DNA of 60,285 nt from JAPLFM01 sp964650885 (GTDB taxonomy: Bacteria > Bacteroidota > Ignavibacteria > Kapaibacteriales > UBA2268). Below the pieces are notes generated by a model, which did not search any database, was not told the DNA's origin, and worked only from the letters and a program-made list of their open reading frames with translations. Shown one piece after another: positions 60,232-60,285 of this stretch. The stretch spans positions 1 to 60,285 of the forward strand of contig CAZYXG010000009.1 in the NCBI GenBank assembly GCA_964650885.1. The letters are read 5' to 3'. Each line of letters opens with the position of its first letter. The stretch's first letter is position 1. The translations under genes were made by a program, and so were the position numbers.

Positions 60232-60285
60232 ATGAAAAAACTACTATTTCTCGCACTTGTAATTTTCAGTGCCAATTCACTCTTA
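60232..60285 (+). CDS. start of a secreted protein, cut by the window end
   Basis: 18 codons, MKKLLFLALVIFSANSLL, a signal peptide. The ATG is 110 nt after the DUF4249 gene. The rest lies outside the window, so nothing more can be said. Confidence 0.7.
   Translation, partial: MKKLLFLALVIFSANSLL

Noticed and set aside
1..60285. CRISPR array or insertion sequence
   Set aside because: No regularly spaced direct repeats and no transposase gene were found on either strand.

Overview
The window is strongly AT-rich and looks like a chromosomal scaffold from the Bacteroidota/Chlorobiota/Ignavibacteriota (FCB) lineage. Three things point there. Two secreted proteins end in a type IX secretion (T9SS) C-terminal domain. 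There is a carboxypeptidase-regulatory/TonB receptor followed by a DUF4249 lipoprotein. Several promoters fit the Bacteroidetes pattern (TTTG, about 20 nt, TAnnTTTG). It also carries a long flagellar operon with L- and P-ring genes, which classical Bacteroidia lack, so an Ignavibacteria- or Kapabacteria-like organism is the best guess (inference; no marker gene for placement is present). A run of 100 Ns at 17651-17750 shows that two contigs were joined.

Layout. 1-12.8 kb: mostly housekeeping genes, with two secreted proteins, a GT4 glycosyltransferase, an M24 aminopeptidase, guaB, a GT39-like membrane protein with a Lys/Arg-rich tail, an FKBP isomerase, a TerB-like membrane protein, rocD and a metallo-beta-lactamase-fold hydrolase. 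12.8-22.3 kb: accessory region. It has an orphan but apparently intact phage terminase large subunit, a porin with a TTG start, a J-domain-like protein, a lipoprotein, the gap, a three-gene unit of di-haem oxidoreductase, Rieske protein and porin, and a phage-type control module. In that module a Mor-like activator and a small gene diverge from a repressor whose DNA-binding and S24 protease-like halves are separate genes. 22.4-29.2 kb: a canonical receiver, a CNNM/CorC protein, tRNA-Pro(UGG), a degenerate receiver that has lost its phospho-acceptor Asp, and a 1466-residue surface protein. 29.4-46.4 kb: a tricorn-like protease, an ABC-F ATPase, a lone ABC ATPase, a lytic transglycosylase, Fe/Mn-SOD, acyl-CoA dehydrogenase, a CapA-like lipoprotein with a tiny coupled ORF, a BaiN-type flavoprotein, MlaE, a GH51-like glycosidase with a T9SS tail, a DUF1573 protein and a gamma-carbonic-anhydrase-like protein.

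46.4-55.9 kb is one minus-strand flagellar operon: flhB-C-like, flgF, flgG, flgA, flgH, flgI, flgJ, flgN, a four-helix-bundle gene, flgK, flgL, motA. It builds the rod, rings and hook-filament junction plus one stator subunit. A good sigma-54-type promoter lies directly upstream (55943-55959). 56.3-60.3 kb holds a TetR regulator, the TonB receptor, the DUF4249 lipoprotein and the start of one more secreted protein.

No wholly new system can be proved from sequence alone. The best leads are the split repressor, the oxidoreductase-Rieske-porin unit, the sigma-54 flagellar operon with its stand-alone FlhB C-domain and embedded four-helix-bundle protein, and the orphan terminase. All assignments come from reading motifs; no database search was run.
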